Source of the DNA: Candidatus Nomurabacteria bacterium
GTDB lineage: Bacteria > Patescibacteriota > Minisyncoccia > Phycocordibacterales > Phycocordibacteraceae
Reading direction: 5' to 3'
Assembly: GCA_943353835.1 (NCBI GenBank)
Contig: CALRBA010000006.1
Span: 1 to 50,546 of the forward strand
DNA length: 50,546 nt
Every line of letters starts with the position of its first letter. The stretch's first letter is position 1. Under the pieces are notes generated by a model, which did no database searches, was not told the DNA's origin, and worked only from the letters and a program-made list of their open reading frames with translations. The translations under genes and the position numbers were made by a program. Below are positions 8,501 through 16,124 of this stretch, piece after piece.

Positions 8501-9291
8501 AGTCCTGCGATGAGCGAGAGGCGCTTAGCTAATTTCTCGCGTTCGGCGACGCCTGCGTGCGCATATCGGGCGGAGAGCGTCTTTTCCAATTCTTTCAAAT
8601 CAAGCTTACAGAAGATGTCGTAAATGGCCTCTGCCCCGATACGCGCTTCAAAAAGTCCTCCATATTTCACCGAGAAACGGTGATACTCCAACTCGTCAAG
8701 AACCTTTCCTACGACAATGCCTTCTATCTCGGCCTTGGTAAGCGTCATCTTTTCCTTCAATGCGTCGCGTTCTTTATCGCTAGCCAGAGATTTATATTTC
8801 GCCTTATATTCACTCTCAAGGTCAGTCAGGAGACGCTTCTTTTCGTCTTCTGCAATTCTAGAAACAATATAGCCCGCGAAGTAGACGACCTTTTCAATGT
8901 CGGTCGCGGATGCGCCCAAGAGAAGCGCCATACGGGAAGGGACGGAACGCAGGAACCAGATGTGCGCGACAGGTGTGCAGAGCTCAATGTGGCCCATGCG
9001 TTCGCGACGCACGATGCTTCGCGTAATCTCAACACCGCACTTGTCGCAGACAATTCCCTTATAGCGAATGCCTTTATACTTACCGCAGTAGCACTCATAA
9101 TCTTTTTCCGGGCCGAAGATTTTCTCATCAAAGAGACCGTGTTTCTCACTTCTCTGGGTTCGATAGTTGATAGTCTCGGGCTTGGTTACCTCTCCTGAGG
9201 ACCACGCGAGAATACGCTCAGGCGAGGCGAGTGCGAGACGCAGACCATTCCAAGTGTCGCGCGGAGGAAGTTTTCTCGGTGTAAATGCCAT
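5572..9291 (-). CDS. rpoC: DNA-directed RNA polymerase subunit beta'
   Basis: 1239-aa beta' subunit. Visible are the N-terminal zinc ribbon (CYCGKYKGIRYKGIVCDKCG, about residues 66-86), the active-site NADFDGDQ near residue 500 that holds the catalytic Mg, the trigger-loop region (GEPGTQLTMRTFHAGG) and the second zinc site with CETRYGICQIC. Shorter than the E. coli subunit (about 1400 aa), with no large inserted domains. The C-terminus is basic and Ala/Arg/Ser-rich. It begins 21 bp after rpoB, so the two are co-transcribed. Confidence 0.97.
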   Translation of the reverse strand: MAFTPRKLPPRDTWNGLRLALASPERILAWSSGEVTKPETINYRTQRSEKHGLFDEKIFGPEKDYECYCGKYKGIRYKGIVCDKCGVEITRSIVRRERMGHIELCTPVAHIWFLRSVPSRMALLLGASATDIEKVVYFAGYIVSRIAEDEKKRLLTDLESEYKAKYKSLASDKERDALKEKMTLTKAEIEGIVVGKVLDELEYHRFSVKYGGLFEARIGAEAIYDIFCKLDLKELEKTLSARYAHAGVAEREKLAKRLSLIAGLIASGVRPEWLFLTRIPVIPPALRPMVALEGGRHATSDVNDLYRRVINRNNRLKKLIDIHAPEVILRNEKRILQEAVDALLDNSIRKSGASAGAMTLAQRRPLKSLADYLKGKQGYFRQNLLGKRVDYSGRSVIVVGPDLELDECGLPKHMALELFRPFVIAGLLERELAFNIRGAGRLIEDGVAEVWEILEEAIAGKYVLLNRAPTLHRQGIQAFRPRLIEGDAIQLHPLVCNAFNADFDGDQMAVHVPLSEEAQWEAANIMSANKNILKPGSGDMIVLTGKPLDIILGVYWLTKAVEKVKGEGEHFASPNAAILASEYDAIDLRAKIKVLPVEEKKKYAAFENHPFETTVGRLLFNTVLPADYPFINETITKKVLARIVTDCITRYGLDAVPEIVNKVKRFGFDYATRSGISWAINDLSVPKEKSRIIDEAVVKVTAIEKDYQNGLLSEEEKRRMAIEIWQGTKQSVEEQIAKEIDPMGSVADMVKSGARGTLGNLTQMAGMKGLIQNTAGVTIEVPIISSMIEGLNPIEYFMSTHGARKGLTDTALGTAKAGYLTRRLFDVAQDSIVTEKDCSTKRGVKINRVSASGIQINYAEALRGRVLAEDAKDSDDTVIFKKGHYLSALDAEVLNDSSVTTIVSRSPMSCETRYGICQICYGMDLTSQEIIDLGEAVGTVAAQAIGEPGTQLTMRTFHAGGVASIGGDITSGLPRVEEVFEKRSPKNPAVISKCDGIISEIKEEGREKVIVVVPSAGQGKKDGSAYEYLAPYPRVPLVKEGDIVVKGQILTDGSADLDDLFEYAGRAMVQEYIITEASKIYEMQGAPVSRKHLEVIVKQMFSRVKITDAGDTDYSVGDVVEDWEIVKSVKEMEDAGKLVPQSKDIVLGIKESALSRRSFLSAASFEQTTKILINAALRGSVDRLRGLKENVILGRLIPSGTGFKGSKKYEHVKKLQASRLASSLPSRTTSFAPRAPRAL

Positions 9292-9312
9292 AAAGATAGA
9301 AGAATTAATAAA

Positions 9313-12300
9313 TTACTCGTCCGAAAGCGGCGATAGATTGAGCGGCTCAACATCCAGCGCGAGACCACGAATCTGATTGGTAAGGACTGCGAACGACGCC
9401 GGTGTGCCTGTGTGACTTATCGGCTCTCCCTTCACTATTGCGTCAAATGCAGCGCTTCTGCCCTGAATATCGTCCGATTTAATCGTGAGCATCTCACGAA
9501 GCGTGTAGGCGGCACCGTAACCCAAGAGCGCCCACACCTCCATCTCGCCGAAACGTTGACCGCCGTTCTGCGCCTTGCCTCCGAGAGGCTGTTGCGTGAT
9601 GAGACTGTAGGGACCGATGGAACGCATGTGTATTTTGTCCTCCACCATGTGATGCAGTTTCAGAATATACATATAGCCGACGGCGATTGTCTGAGCAAAG
9701 GCATCGCCTGACCGTCCGTCGTAGAGCTGCATTTTTCCTCCGCGTGAAAATCCAGCTTTCTCTAACTCATCCCGAATCTCGTCTGCTGTAGCACCGGCAA
9801 AGGGCGGTACAACGGCCTGATAACCGAGCGTATGCGCAGCGAGTCCGAGATGCATCTCAAGAATCTGACCTAGATTCATACGGGACGGAACTCCGAGCGG
9901 TGTGAGAATTAGGTCAACTGGATTTCCGTCTTCGTCGTACGGCATATCTTCAACCGGCAGGACGCGCGAGATAACACCCTTGTTACCGTGACGCCCGGCG
10001 AGTTTGTCGCCAACACTGACGTTTCTCACCTGCGCGACAGTGATGACCATCTTCTTTATGATTCCGCTCTCTAACTGGTCTCCCTTCTCACGTGAGAACA
10101 CGCGAACGCCGATGACGCGTCCGCGTTTTCCTCCTTCCATACGAAGACTAGTGTCCTTAACGTCCTTCGCCTTGTCGCCGAAGATGCTACGCAAGAGTCT
10201 TTCTTCAGGCGTCAGCTGTGTCTCGCCCTTCGGAGTCACCTTACCGACGAGAATATCGCCGGGACGCACTTCAGCGCCGATGCGGATAACACCCTCTTCA
10301 TCCAGATTTTTTAAACGCATTTCACCGACATTCGGAATGTCGTGCGTCGTCGTCTCGGGACCGAGCTTCGTGTCGCGCACAACACACTCAAAGTCTTCAA
10401 TGTGAACCGTTGTAAATTTTGCTTCCTGCACAAGACGCTCGGAAATGATGATGGCGTCCTCGTAGTTCGCTCCGTTCCAGCTCATGAATGCGACGCGCAC
10501 ATTCTGACCGAGCGCGAGCTGTCCTTGGTCGGTAGATGAGTTGTCGGCGAGGACATCACCCTTCTTGACCTTATCGCCGAGAATGATTGATGGTCTCTGC
10601 ATGAATGCGGAGTTTTGGTTAGTCTGGGTGAGTCCTTGGAGATGGTAATCCTTCTTTTTTCCTTCCTTATTTTCTACAACAATTTTACGGGCATCTACGT
10701 GCATCACTTCTCCGGACTCTTCTGCGAGAACGAGCCGTCCGGTACTGCGGGCTGCGTGCGTCTCAATACCGGTGGCTACAAGCGGAGCCTCTGGAATGAG
10801 CACGGGTGTTGCCTGCTTCTGCATGTTAGAACCCATCAAGGCGCGGTTCGCATCGTCGTGGTCTACGAACGGAATCATACAGGTCGCGATTGAGAACATC
10901 TGATAGGTGGATGCGTCCATGAGTGTGACGGATTCACGCGGAACGATAATCGGGTCACCCCTGTGTCGCGCTTCAACGGATTCAACAGTGATTTTTCCGG
11001 AATCGTCCAGCTTGGTTGCGCCATGCGCGATGTATTCCAGCTCTTCGTCAAGTGCGTTTAAATAAACAATCTCATCGGTCACCTTTCCTTTCAAAACTTT
11101 GGCATACGGAGTTTCTATTACACCAAAGTTGTTTGTGCGCGCATGTGTCGCTAGGTGGAGAATCAGTCCGATGTTCTGACCTTCAGGCGTATGAATAGGA
11201 CACAGACGGCCGTAGTGTGAAGGATGCACATCGCGAACTTCAAAGCCTGCGCGTTCGCGTGTAAGCCCTCCGGGACCGAGAGCGGAGAGTGTACGCATAT
11301 TCTCCAGCTCTGAGAGAATATTCTGCTGGTCCATAAACTGCGAGAGTTGGTTTGCGGTAAAGAATTCATGCACGGACGCATGGAATGGACGCGGATTGAC
11401 GAGCGCCATCGGGAGAGTCGTCTCGCTCTCTATCGTACTCATTCTGTCTTGAATATTGCGCTTCATACGGCTCATACCAACGCGCATGCGCGACTGTAAG
11501 AGTTCGCCGACGAATCGCACACGACGAAAGCCGAGGTGGTCAATATCGTCTGGGCGCGCCGACGGGTCTGCATTAAGCTTTGTAATTTCTGAAATGATGC
11601 GGACGAAGTCTGAGAGCGTGAGCGTACGCTTCTCCATCGCCTTCTCTGTAACAGGAAGACCGAAACGTGCATTAAGACGATGCCGTCCGACTTTACCTAA
11701 ATCATAGCGCTCTGCTCCGAAAAGAGACTGCACGAAGTTCTTGGCGTTCTCTGGCGTAGCGAGGTCGCCGTCGCGCATACGACGATGTATTTCTATATAT
11801 GCCTCTTCAATAGACTTCGCTTCGTCGTGTGCGAGCGTGGCTTTAATCGCCGAGAGCGCGAGCTGGTCCTTCGCGAAATGCTTTGTAACAGCCTCTCCCA
11901 AGCCTCCGCCGAATACCGTCAGAAGTTGTGTGATAGGGAACTTACGCTTCCTGTCTATCTTCACGAAAACTGCTCCGTCTGCTTCAGAATCAAACTCTAT
12001 CCATACTCCGCGGAGCGGGATAATTTTCGCACCGAAATACGCCTTACCTCGGATAAGTTCAGAAACAAAGAATGCGCCGAAGCTTCGTGCTAATTGTGGA
12101 ACAATAGCGCGCTCCACGCCGGACACAATAAAAGAACCATGCGGGGTCATCATCGGCATGTCAGCAAGAAAAATCTCCTGCGACTTTTCCGAGCCGAATG
12201 TCTTATTCACGAGCTTCACAGTCGCCTTCACCGACGCCTCGTATGTGCGTGCATTCTCACGCGCGAACTGCTCATCGTACTTCGGTTCACCGATTTCAAA

Positions 12301-12489
12301 ACTCTCAAACCGTAATTCAAATTTCTTTCCAGAATAATCGCTTATGGGAGAAAACTCTTTGAAGAGCTCGGTCAAGCCGTCCTTCAGTAGCCAGTTAAAA
12401 GAAGACCGTTGGTGTCCGACGAGGTCCGGAAAGGCGACCTTTGGCGCCCTATACGAACCGAAAGTCTTCTGGACGATGTTTTTTCGCAT
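9313..12489 (-). CDS. rpoB: DNA-directed RNA polymerase subunit beta
   Basis: 1058-aa beta subunit; compact, lacking the large lineage insertions of E. coli (1342 aa). Contains the rifampicin-region core QLSQFMDQQNILSELENMRT, then SALGPGGLTRERAGFEV, and the C-terminal KAQNGGQRFGEMEVWALLGY. In E. coli numbering, position 526 is Asn rather than His, 527 Met rather than Lys and 529 Thr rather than Arg. It follows trmD after a 200-bp gap with its own promoter, and is followed by rpoC. No rplL/rplJ precede it, unlike in most bacteria. Confidence 0.97.
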   Translation of the reverse strand: MRKNIVQKTFGSYRAPKVAFPDLVGHQRSSFNWLLKDGLTELFKEFSPISDYSGKKFELRFESFEIGEPKYDEQFARENARTYEASVKATVKLVNKTFGSEKSQEIFLADMPMMTPHGSFIVSGVERAIVPQLARSFGAFFVSELIRGKAYFGAKIIPLRGVWIEFDSEADGAVFVKIDRKRKFPITQLLTVFGGGLGEAVTKHFAKDQLALSAIKATLAHDEAKSIEEAYIEIHRRMRDGDLATPENAKNFVQSLFGAERYDLGKVGRHRLNARFGLPVTEKAMEKRTLTLSDFVRIISEITKLNADPSARPDDIDHLGFRRVRFVGELLQSRMRVGMSRMKRNIQDRMSTIESETTLPMALVNPRPFHASVHEFFTANQLSQFMDQQNILSELENMRTLSALGPGGLTRERAGFEVRDVHPSHYGRLCPIHTPEGQNIGLILHLATHARTNNFGVIETPYAKVLKGKVTDEIVYLNALDEELEYIAHGATKLDDSGKITVESVEARHRGDPIIVPRESVTLMDASTYQMFSIATCMIPFVDHDDANRALMGSNMQKQATPVLIPEAPLVATGIETHAARSTGRLVLAEESGEVMHVDARKIVVENKEGKKKDYHLQGLTQTNQNSAFMQRPSIILGDKVKKGDVLADNSSTDQGQLALGQNVRVAFMSWNGANYEDAIIISERLVQEAKFTTVHIEDFECVVRDTKLGPETTTHDIPNVGEMRLKNLDEEGVIRIGAEVRPGDILVGKVTPKGETQLTPEERLLRSIFGDKAKDVKDTSLRMEGGKRGRVIGVRVFSREKGDQLESGIIKKMVITVAQVRNVSVGDKLAGRHGNKGVISRVLPVEDMPYDEDGNPVDLILTPLGVPSRMNLGQILEMHLGLAAHTLGYQAVVPPFAGATADEIRDELEKAGFSRGGKMQLYDGRSGDAFAQTIAVGYMYILKLHHMVEDKIHMRSIGPYSLITQQPLGGKAQNGGQRFGEMEVWALLGYGAAYTLREMLTIKSDDIQGRSAAFDAIVKGEPISHTGTPASFAVLTNQIRGLALDVEPLNLSPLSDE

Positions 12490-12532
12490 GTGAGGGTAGC
12501 GTGAAGTTTATAAGTTGAAATATATAAATGCG

Positions 12533-12566
12533 AACGCATGGATAAATCCGCTTGCGCTTATGCGTT
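12533..12566. other. Inverted repeat in the rpoB leader
   Basis: AACGCAT (12533-12539) and ATGCGTT (12560-12566), a perfect 7-bp pair with a 20-nt loop, 44 nt before the rpoB ATG. On the plus strand it is followed by a T-run and would resemble a terminator, but no plus-strand gene needs one. It may shape the rpoB leader; function unknown. Confidence 0.4.
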
Positions 12567-12640
12567 TTTCTCTGGTTCCCGTATGAATCTTACTCTTCCC
12601 GCCCGTCGCCCTCCAGTACTCATTCGTATCTTGTATCCTC

Positions 12641-12669
12641 AATGTATCAGACCCCTGTTTTTTCTGCAA
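12641..12669 (-). promoter_or_regulatory. Predicted rpoB promoter, TTGCAG-N17-TACATT with extended -10
   Basis: Minus-strand TTGCAG (12664-12669) and TACATT (12641-12646) with a 17-bp spacer and a TG one base before the -10. Predicted start near 12634 leaves a leader of about 145 nt before rpoB. The leader can form a hairpin with 7-bp perfect arms at 12533-12539 and 12560-12566. Confidence 0.5.
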
Positions 12670-12689
12670 CCACCTCTGGGGATAAGAAA

Positions 12690-13361
12690 TTAACGCTTCG
12701 TACGCCACTTGTCAATGTTCGCGTGGTGGCCGGTTTGGAGGACGGCGGGGACGCGATACTTCTTCTTTTTATACATAATCGTCTCGGGGCGGGTGTAGAC
12801 CACCGAGGAGGCGATGCGGCGCTCCTCTACTGATGCGTCTTTGCCCAAGACGCCCGGCAGGCGGCGAGTGACAGCGTCGACTATCGCGAGCGCGGGCACC
12901 TCCCCACCAGTATAAACAGCCTCGCCGACGGCGAATTCTTTTACTGTCGCAAGCGTTTTTAAAATCTTCTTCGCGCGTTCGTCGATACCCTCGTACCGAC
13001 CGCAGACGAGCACGACATCACTATACTTCGCAAGCGCATCCGCATCTTTATTCGTAAACTGCTTCCCGCTCGGACTGAACCACACTATAATCGCCTTACG
13101 TCCATGTCGGGACGTACTACGTCCCGACATTCGGCCGAGTGACTTCTGAACGGCTTTGACGACCGGAAGCGCGGTCATGACCATCCCCGGACCGCCTCCG
13201 TATGGGCGCTCGTCTACCTTACCCCATTTGTTTTCTACAAAGTCGCGTGGGTTCTGATACTTAATTGAAATCTTTTTCTCCTTCCGCGCGCGCCCGATAA
13301 TAGACGCGCTCAAGTATGCATCGCATGCTTCTGGAAACAATGTAATTAAATGGAATTTCAC
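12690..13361 (-). CDS. trmD: tRNA (guanine-N1)-methyltransferase TrmD
   Basis: 223-aa SPOUT methyltransferase that makes m1G37 in tRNA, preventing frameshifting. Motifs: YGGGPGMVM, LVCGRYEGIDERA, and the trefoil-knot segment AVYTGGEVPALAIVDAVTR followed by PGVLG. Length is near the usual 230-250 aa, with the C-terminal domain shortened. A perfect 27-bp palindrome (13104-13130) encodes MSGRSTSRH between conserved elements, an apparent in-frame insertion. It starts 2 bp after the khpA stop, so the two are coupled. RimM and L19, the usual neighbours, are absent from the locus. Confidence 0.95.
   Translation of the reverse strand: MKFHLITLFPEACDAYLSASIIGRARKEKKISIKYQNPRDFVENKWGKVDERPYGGGPGMVMTALPVVKAVQKSLGRMSGRSTSRHGRKAIIVWFSPSGKQFTNKDADALAKYSDVVLVCGRYEGIDERAKKILKTLATVKEFAVGEAVYTGGEVPALAIVDAVTRRLPGVLGKDASVEERRIASSVVYTRPETIMYKKKKYRVPAVLQTGHHANIDKWRTKR
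13104..13130. repeat. In-frame perfect palindrome in trmD
   Basis: 13-bp perfect arms (13104-13116 and 13118-13130) around a single C. It encodes MSGRSTSRH between the KAVQKSLGR helix and the AIIVWFSPSG strand, where E. coli TrmD has a short variable loop. It reads as a mobile or expanding mini-element tolerated at a surface loop. Confidence 0.65.
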
Positions 13362-13363
13362 TT

Positions 13364-13687
13364 CTATAATTCATCTACCACCTGATCTACTGTTTTGACT
13401 TCTGGGTCACCTGCCTGACCTGTAGGCAGACGTTTGCCGCCGACTGGCTCGTTGATCTTGAGGCTTACGCGTGCATTGTGCTTCATTCCAACCGTACGAA
13501 GCAGTGGCGCGATCGCACCGCGAGCAAGCTTCCCCTCCTTACCAATCACGCGACCCATATCATCTGGATGAACAGTGAGAGTGAGTAGAATACCAAGATT
13601 GTCTCGCGTACGCTCGATAACAACCGATTCGGGGTGATCAACAATGGCTTTGATAATGTAATCAAGAAATGCTTGTTCTGGTTCCAT
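13364..13687 (-). CDS. khpA: KH-domain RNA-binding protein (KhpA family)
   Basis: 107 aa. A single type II KH domain with the GxxG loop in GRVIGKEGKLARG, preceded by PESVVIERTRDNLGILLTLTVHPDDM. The family binds RNA, often with KhpB/Jag, and affects cell division and translation in Gram-positives. It sits between rpsP and trmD, the usual place. The KRLPTGQAGDPE stretch near the C-terminus is encoded by a mini-palindrome (13411-13429) and looks like an insertion in the variable tail. Confidence 0.88.
   Translation of the reverse strand: MEPEQAFLDYIIKAIVDHPESVVIERTRDNLGILLTLTVHPDDMGRVIGKEGKLARGAIAPLLRTVGMKHNARVSLKINEPVGGKRLPTGQAGDPEVKTVDQVVDEL
13411..13429. repeat. In-frame mini-palindrome in khpA
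   Basis: CTGCCT (13411-13416) and AGGCAG (13424-13429), perfect 6-bp arms with a 7-nt loop. It encodes LPTGQAG. Its sequence and product resemble the element in rpoD at 3625-3642. Confidence 0.6.
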
Positions 13688-13723
13688 ATCGGGATATGCA
13701 GTCCGCGAAGCGGACGGTTAGGG

Positions 13724-14080
13724 TTAAACGACGGTCTCGGCCTCTGCGACTACTTCTGCCTCGGTTGGTGCTGGGGCGGCTTCGACAGCCGGGACATCCT
13801 TCTTGATGGGTGTGCGCTTTGGGAGCGCGTTTACCTTCTTTCCTTGAATCACACCCTTATTGATAAGGAGATTATGGATGGAGCCAGTTGGCTGGGCTCC
13901 CATAGATATCCAGTGCTTCACGCGTTCTTCATTTAGCGTCAGCGCTTTGCTTCTTGGGTTGTAGGTGCCGAGAAGTTCAACGATATTGCCGGCCTTGGCG
14001 GCGCGCTCCTTCTCTAAGACGACAATACGAAATGCCGGATCATTGGTCCGGCCGATGCGCTGAAATCGAATCATCAACAT
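13724..14080 (-). CDS. rpsP: 30S ribosomal protein bS16
   Basis: 118 aa. The conserved core (MIRFQRIGRTNDPAFRIVV, then IVELLGTYNPRSK, then ERVKHWISMGAQPTGSIHNLL) matches bS16, which binds 16S rRNA in the body of the small subunit. An Ala/Glu/Pro/Val-rich acidic tail of about 35 residues is extra. ATG 14080 is preferred because an extended -10 (TGCTATAGT) ends 7 nt before it, consistent with a leaderless mRNA. First gene of the rpsP-khpA-trmD run, divergent from rnr. Confidence 0.95.
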   Translation of the reverse strand: MLMIRFQRIGRTNDPAFRIVVLEKERAAKAGNIVELLGTYNPRSKALTLNEERVKHWISMGAQPTGSIHNLLINKGVIQGKKVNALPKRTPIKKDVPAVEAAPAPTEAEVVAEAETVV

Positions 14081-14127
14081 TGAAGCGACTATAGCAGAAG
14101 CCTCGTAATATTGCTAGAGTATAAAAA

Positions 14128-16122
14128 ATGTCTGCAGACGATGCATCATCGGGCAGAACGGCTGTTTCAGCCGTTACTGACCCAGTATATGAAGGCCCGA
14201 TAACGATGACCCGCAAGGGCATTGGGTTTTTTGCTGTGGAAGGGCAGGCAGAAGATTTGCTTATTCCGAAGGAGTGGAGTGGTCATGCGCTCTCGGGCGA
14301 CATAGTTAAGGTCAAACCTTCCGGTAAATATAGCGACCCAATGGGTCGCATGCCTCCCAGAGAGTCTGGCAAGGTCGTTGAAATAATTTCTCGCGCTCGC
14401 GAAACGTTTGTCGGAACTCTTATTGAGGAGGCCGGGCTCACGCTTATGGCACCGGACTATAAGAAGATGTACGTGCCCATAGTTATAAAAGATAGAGGCG
14501 ATGCACAAATCGGCTATAAAGTGCTCGTGCGCCTCTTGAGCTGGGATGCTGATAAAGAATATCCTATGGGCGTAATAGAAGAAGTCATCGGCAAGGCTGG
14601 TGTGCACGAGACAGAAATGCGCGCGCTCGCGCTGGGACAGGGATTCTCATCCGATTACCCTCCCGGAGTTGTGGCAGAGGCCGAGGCACTTGAGAAAAAT
14701 GGCGCGAAGATCCTCGCCGAAGAAGCAAACAATCCGAAACGCCGAGATTTCAGAAATATCGCGACGTGTACGATAGACCCATTTGATGCAAAGGACTTTG
14801 ACGACGCGCTCTCAATTCGCAAACTGCCGGATGGGAATATTGAAGTGGGAGTTCATATCGCCGACGTCTCTTTCTTCGTGAGACCTGGTACCGAGCTAGA
14901 TAAAGAGGCCGTCGCACGCGCGACGAGCGTGTATCTGGTGGACCGTACCATCCCGATGTTGCCAGAGGTCCTTTCCAATGACCTGTGTTCACTGAAGCCA
15001 GACGAAGACAGGCTCGCTGTATCAGCGGTGTTCACGCTGGAAAGCGACGCGAATATTAAGAACGTGTGGTTCGGCGAGACGGTCATTCACTCCGACAAGC
15101 GATTTACGTATGAGAACGCACAAGAGGTTTTGGATTCTGGTTCGGGCGTCATGCACGAAGAGCTTTCAACGCTTCTCGCGCTCTCCAAGAAGATACGCGC
15201 GCGACGCGCATTGAAGGGCGCTATTGAGTTTGATACGGCAGAAGTGAAAATTGAATTAGATGCGGAAGGCAAGCCTATTGCAGTGCATCTAAAAGAACGT
15301 AAAGCCACCAACTTGCTGATTGAAGACTTCATGCTACTCGCCAACGAAGCGGTCGCGAAGCACCTTTCTAAACTGACTTCCAATGGCGGCCCCAATTTCT
15401 ATTCTCTCTACAGAATACATGATGCTCCTGACACCGATCGCATAGAAAATCTCACGAACCTCCTCCGTGTTATGGGCTACCATTTGAAAACGTCGGGTAG
15501 CGGGCAGGTCACTGGTGCTGAACTGAACAAACTTCTTGAATCGGTAAAAGGGAAGCCGGAGGAGTATCTCGTGAAGATGGCTACACTCCGTTCTATGAGC
15601 AAGGCTGTCTACGCGACACGCAATATCGGTCACTTCGGCCTCGCCTTTGATTTCTACACGCATTTCACTTCGCCGATACGTCGCTATCCAGATCTTGTTA
15701 TTCATCGGCTTATTAAGGCTCATGCAGACGATGGCACACCGATAACAACCGAGGAAATGCAAAACTTTGATAAGCTCGCGCTTCACGCGAGCGAGCGCGA
15801 GGTCGCCGCCGCATCTGCCGAACGCGATTCTATAAAGATGAAGCAGGTTGAATTCCTCGCCGGACGCATCGGCGAAGAATTTGATGCTGTTATTTCTGGC
15901 GTTACAGAAAGAGGCTTGTATGTAGAACTACAAGAAACGCACGCCGACGGCATGATCAACGTCCGCAATGTTGGCGATGATTTTTTTGAATATGAAGAAA
16001 AGCAGTATCGCCTCGTCGGTCGCCGCACACACAAGGTCTATCGCCTCGGCGACCCCATCCGCGTTAAATTAACCGCCGCTCGCATTGCCGAAAAAGAACT
16101 GGACTTTGTTCCAGTAAGTTAA
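14128..16122 (+). CDS. rnr: Ribonuclease R (RNase II family 3'-5' exoribonuclease)
   Basis: 664 aa. An N-terminal cold-shock-like OB domain (about residues 20-90) precedes the RNB catalytic domain with CTIDPFDAKDFDDAL (about 210-225), whose Asp residues bind Mg. HIADVSFFVRPG and HFTSPIRRYPDLVIHRL follow. A C-terminal S1 domain (about 580-660, FDAVISGVTERGLYVEL) binds RNA. It degrades structured RNA processively and matures rRNA. Shorter than E. coli RNase R (813 aa) because the terminal extensions are missing. TGCTAGAGT ends 7 nt before the ATG. The gene stands alone on this strand, between rpsP (divergent) and smc (convergent, 2 bp apart). Confidence 0.94.
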   Translation: MSADDASSGRTAVSAVTDPVYEGPITMTRKGIGFFAVEGQAEDLLIPKEWSGHALSGDIVKVKPSGKYSDPMGRMPPRESGKVVEIISRARETFVGTLIEEAGLTLMAPDYKKMYVPIVIKDRGDAQIGYKVLVRLLSWDADKEYPMGVIEEVIGKAGVHETEMRALALGQGFSSDYPPGVVAEAEALEKNGAKILAEEANNPKRRDFRNIATCTIDPFDAKDFDDALSIRKLPDGNIEVGVHIADVSFFVRPGTELDKEAVARATSVYLVDRTIPMLPEVLSNDLCSLKPDEDRLAVSAVFTLESDANIKNVWFGETVIHSDKRFTYENAQEVLDSGSGVMHEELSTLLALSKKIRARRALKGAIEFDTAEVKIELDAEGKPIAVHLKERKATNLLIEDFMLLANEAVAKHLSKLTSNGGPNFYSLYRIHDAPDTDRIENLTNLLRVMGYHLKTSGSGQVTGAELNKLLESVKGKPEEYLVKMATLRSMSKAVYATRNIGHFGLAFDFYTHFTSPIRRYPDLVIHRLIKAHADDGTPITTEEMQNFDKLALHASEREVAAASAERDSIKMKQVEFLAGRIGEEFDAVISGVTERGLYVELQETHADGMINVRNVGDDFFEYEEKQYRLVGRRTHKVYRLGDPIRVKLTAARIAEKELDFVPVS

Positions 16123-16124
16123 AA

